DNA of 64,000 nt from Plantago ovata (lineage: Eukaryota; Streptophyta; Magnoliopsida; Lamiales; Plantaginaceae): the NCBI GenBank assembly GCA_028274465.1, contig CM051458.1, positions 88,184,085-88,248,084 on the forward strand, given 5' to 3'. Made by a program: the position numbers and the translations under genes. Below are positions 60,701 to 64,000 of this stretch, one piece after another (the stretch's first letter is position 1; each line of letters starts with the position of its first letter). A model generated the notes under the pieces. That model was given only the letters and a program-made list of their open reading frames with translations. It searched no databases and was not told where the DNA came from.

Positions 60701-63126
60701 TATTTTTTCTAAGTAAATTACCTTTTTCTTCTAGTTTCTCTTTTCTTATTTGTTTTCTTAATCTTTTCCAAATTCCATCATTTTATTATTTTTCTTTTCC
60801 TTTTATCTTCCATAATTTCAAAAAATTTATTATTATTTTTCTTTTTAAATCTAGATGTGCTGCTCAATATTTTTCTAAGTACCGTTGTGGCATGTTTTAG
60901 TACTTGAAATCCTATATTAATTCAACGTTAGATCTTAGATGTATAATGTATAGTATTTTAATGTATAATTATAGTTAGAAACATATGGAAAATAATTTTG
61001 TTTTTGAAATATTTTTATTAGATAAATGGCAAGATTTTTTTTTTACTACTCTATATAAAATAAAATAAAATGCAACTTTTAATTTGGACCCCCCTAAATT
61101 TTATCCCTGGCTTCGCCACTGATTACGTGGAGTGGAACTAATAGAGAAAATACAGTCAAAACCATTTTAAAATCCCTTTGAGCATGCAAAATTTGATAAT
61201 ACTACTCATTAAAAATTTATGATGCTGTGTTAGGATTATAAATATACCTGAGCCCAGAAGCATCCGATTCCAGAGAAGCTTGTACAGCGGCTTCTTCGTA
61301 TTCAGAAGTAGGATCAACAATTGGATATGTTTGTGGTGGAGTGAAAAATGGTGCACTGTTTTCCTCCCGCGGTGGGAATACTACGCCAGCAGACTGTCAA
61401 ATGAATTAACTTGTTTCTGAGTTATGAAAGCAAGAACTGCAAACATATAAATACAGGTATTTCCGTTCACATCCCCTTCACCACCCCCAAAAAGGGAAAA
61501 ATGATTCATTTTCACACACAAAAAGGCTTGACAGGGTGTGACCGCCTGTGAAGTGGCTTACGGTATAAAAGAACAGCCTGAATTAACTTAGTACCTGAAC
61601 CTCTGTAGCCCCAATCAAGCCACTCTTGTACAGATGTAATTCTGCAGTACACACTGCTCGTATTTTAAGGCACTAAGCACCAACATTTTAGAATAACCTA
61701 ACCAGTGTACAGTACAAGGCAGCTGTCCTAAAATTAAACCTGCTGGTACAGGATAGCGGCTATATCTAGATTGCTTTCCATGGAGGTGCTTTTTATTTTT
61801 TATTATAATAATTATATTTTCTTTCTTAATACTACAAGACTTCGGTTAAAAAAAGAAATTGTGCATAGCCAAATAGGCCCCTCTCTGAATGGCCTTTTAA
61901 ATGCAAGTAAATACAGACATGATAAGAAGCAGGGAACTATTATCACCTTCAGTTCATTGTAAGCTCGATAATACTGGGGAAACTTTCCTGTAGGCCCTCC
62001 TAAGGCTTCTTGCCAAGTATCTATCAACACTAAGATCTTCTCCCTCACATGAAAATCAGGCTGCACCTTTAAAATGGAAAAATATAAAAGAAAGTCAGTA
62101 GAGTTTATATCACACTTGGGGAAGGCAATGGCCTCCACGAGCAATTAGGATATATAAAAGAGCACCTTCTTCTTAAGTATTTTGACCATCTCATGTAAAA
62201 TATCCCTCTCAATAATTAGCTTGAAAACATTGTCTCCACAATTTTTGCTGAGGGTCTCGAGTGCCTGTGCAAATAAAATCAACAAGGATACATCAGTGTG
62301 CTATTAATCTCAAATATAGACCAGCAATAAGCCAGCTAGCAGGTTCCATCCAGTCACTTGAAAGTTGAAACAGCGAAATAAACACTCAGCTTAATTATGC
62401 GGTAGCATGCATCACAATAATACATATATATAGGGAGGAGGGCATTCTTCTTTCTTCTTTCATTAATCTGATGCAACCCAAACTGGGTACATTTATAAAG
62501 AATAAAGCAGTAAGTTCTCTTGGATGTTAACGAAAGGAGAACATGGGCTATTACGTGTATAAAAATGAGAAACATATCTCCCATTAACTTGAGGTGATTG
62601 CAGGAAGAAAAAGAAGACAATTGATCGTCCCCCCCCCCCACACACACACACAAACACAAATATCTTTTCCTCTGCGACTTGTTTCTCATATTTCGAAATT
62701 TGTGCGGAGAGTCCCTACAACAGTAGACCCTGTTCCATTCAGACGAACAGAGTTTGTTGTAAAGAGAGAAAAAATATATATTATATGTTTCAAGGTTTAT
62801 TGTATAAAAAATCATTAGGCCAGTCCATTCCAGGCATAGGCTGTACAAACCCACAGAGAAAGAGCACAAATGCACAGGTGATTGCAGCAAATAAGAAGTA
62901 ATAAGTTACAAAGTTGACAGAGCTAATTTGCGGTTCTGGGCTTACTTCATAAATTCTATACACTGAAACTGATGCAACATTTTTCTGTAGAGCACGAGAA
63001 TTGCATGACGACAGGAAAAAAAGCAAAAAATATAGAGGTGAATAAGCTTACGAATAGCGAAAGAAGCTGTATCTTTGAGTTTTTGTGCGCTAGCCTTTTC
63101 TTGAGTATCTTCAATGCATCCTTTAA
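57790..63126 (-). CDS. TOL: TOM1-like (TOL) VHS-GAT protein, 5' end outside window
   Basis: Exons on the minus strand: 63052-63126, 62166-62264, 61947-62066, 61248-61393, 59957-60038, 59325-59410, 59057-59248 and 57790-58417 (1,428 bases, 475 residues plus stop), phase consistent. The first exon(s), with the start of the VHS domain, are not found and should lie beyond 64000. [138 protein letters not shown]. The C-terminal exon is Pro/Ser-rich. TOL proteins bind ubiquitinated membrane cargo and hand it to ESCRT for vacuolar sorting, including PIN auxin carriers. It is closest to the TOL6-type pattern by eye. Confidence 0.9.
60110..60390. mobile_element. Possible hAT-type MITE in TOL intron
   Basis: The ends read GGCTGTGTTTGCAAA (left, about 60111) and, as complement, TATGTGTTTGCTTCTC (right, about 60390). 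Inside are paired words AGTGCTTTTGCTTTAAG and GGTGCTTTAAGCTCC. GTGTTTG-type ends are common in plant hAT MITEs. No target duplication was fixed. Confidence 0.4.
60520..61121. mobile_element. Non-autonomous hAT element in TOL intron (CAGTGGCG ends)
   Basis: Starts CAGTAGCGGAGC and ends GGCTTCGCCACTG (inverted). An identical 8-bp target duplication ATTACGTG lies at 60512-60519 and 61122-61129. At 602 bp it has no transposase. It contains GTGGGTTCGATACCC at about 60660-60674, a perfect Pol III B-box match (GGTTCGANNCC), preceded by a weak A-box-like string; the hAT at 21445-22259 has a weaker equivalent (GTGTTTGATGCTC). Confidence 0.92.
62629..62652. repeat. C-run plus (CA)n microsatellite in TOL intron
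   Basis: About 11 C are followed by about six CA units. A G-run with (TG)n also occurs at about 59516-59545. Confidence 0.85.
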
Positions 63127-64000
63127 CTGTCTGAATTTAATTCAAATACACTGATGAGTAAGATGCTAACTCATCCCGGTTATGGAGCACAAAAAAAATA
63201 GATGAGCCTGAGTGGATAAAACTTTGCAAACAGCAATTTCAAGCTGAAAGAGCAAGAGAGAAGGGAGCATATGAAGTTGCTTGCAGCATGATCACAACAG
63301 TAATTAAACATATCTCAAAGGCAAACATAATATGTGTGATTCTTAAGTAATCTAAGGTAAGTATACAAAACGGCTGAAATGTATGGAAGTTGCGCAACTT
63401 CATCTGTAGTATGCCTACAGCTTGTATGCAGTATCATGGTGGTCATGCATGCGAATTTGCAGAATCGAATTTGAAGGTAAAGTTTTATCAATCATACAGT
63501 GAAGTCTCTGCCCCAAGAGACATCCAAGACACCCGTGCTCAAACTGACAGGATTAGAAGGGGAATTTGCTAAGAGTTTCCATCCTACAGAGGGAGAACAT
63601 GACTATGTGGCATGGGCATATACGTAACAGTTTCTATTCACTTGTACAAGAACAAGAACAAGAACCAGCATTTAGTAAGAATACTCTAAGCTTTCTCCAG
63701 TTCAGGTTTCAAACCACTATGAGGTTGTGGGAGGGTACAAGAGAACTTTCTGGCTTTGACAACTTAAGTGAGTAGCATCTGACCAATTCAATAATAACCG
63801 CCTAGTTACAATTTACAAACAGTGAGATAAATTATGATAAGCATAAATTGTAATCATACAATCTGTTCCCTTGTCAAGAGGTCCCATAGTCATGGAATTT
63901 GGCATGTCTCATGATCAAATGCAAGAGGTTAGACGTGACAAGTGTTGAACAAAATCATAAATGCTAGTACAAGATAAACTTTTTGTTATTGAAAGTCAGG
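63127..64000. other. Intron of the TOL gene up to the window edge
   Basis: No exon encoding the missing VHS start was found on the minus strand here; short plus-strand frames (63390, 63566) resemble nothing known. Most simply a large intron 1. Confidence 0.5.

Noticed and set aside
1-64000. CRISPR arrays, bacterial operons or prophage
   Set aside because: Intron-rich plant genes and plant transposons throughout; no regularly spaced repeats.

Overview
The window looks like nuclear DNA of a flowering plant, almost certainly a eudicot. It is AT-rich. Its genes are split by many introns with GT..AG borders, and the products are plant families: BREVIS RADIX, TCHQD-class glutathione transferase, EHD3-type PHD protein, TOL/VHS-GAT protein and BTB At4g08455-type. 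Plant hAT, Stowaway, Mutator, copia and gypsy debris lies between them. I cannot name the species from sequence alone.

Layout. 1-5.4 kb: a decayed region with a MED15-type KIX-domain relic and two diverged direct copies of one segment. 5.7-23 kb: a transposon-rich region containing four copies (A-D) of a repeated, structured unit that I cannot assign to any known family, plus a complete SKA3-like kinetochore gene (minus, 11.98-14.38 kb). 24.6-29.1 kb: a complete six-exon BREVIS RADIX-like gene (minus). 30.5-33.7 kb: a TCHQD glutathione transferase gene (minus) with a leader intron and TATA box. 34.7-37.1 kb: a five-exon TTC33-like TPR gene (plus). 37.8-44.5 kb: a six-exon EHD3-like PHD gene (minus). 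45.2-47.9 kb: a copia-type solo LTR, then a two-exon BTB/POZ gene (plus). 49.2-52.5 kb: a six-exon Utp12-domain gene (minus) with a copia gag fragment in intron 1. 52.6-57.5 kb: nested AT-rich repeats, a gypsy reverse-transcriptase fragment and a Mutator-like foldback element with a 9-bp target duplication. 57.8 kb to the window end: a TOM1-like (VHS-GAT) gene (minus), cut off at its 5' end, with a 602-bp hAT element in one intron.

The genes do not form a pathway; this is an ordinary gene-by-gene plant region. Reading-frame phase was checked across every exon junction of the seven gene models given as multi-exon CDS and is consistent in all, which is the main support for the coordinates. The most unusual signal is the A-D family. 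Each copy has a stem-loop (arms differ between A and B-D yet still pair) and, about 280-300 bases further on, a GC-rich block that also shows paired arms and ends in a short open frame in three copies.
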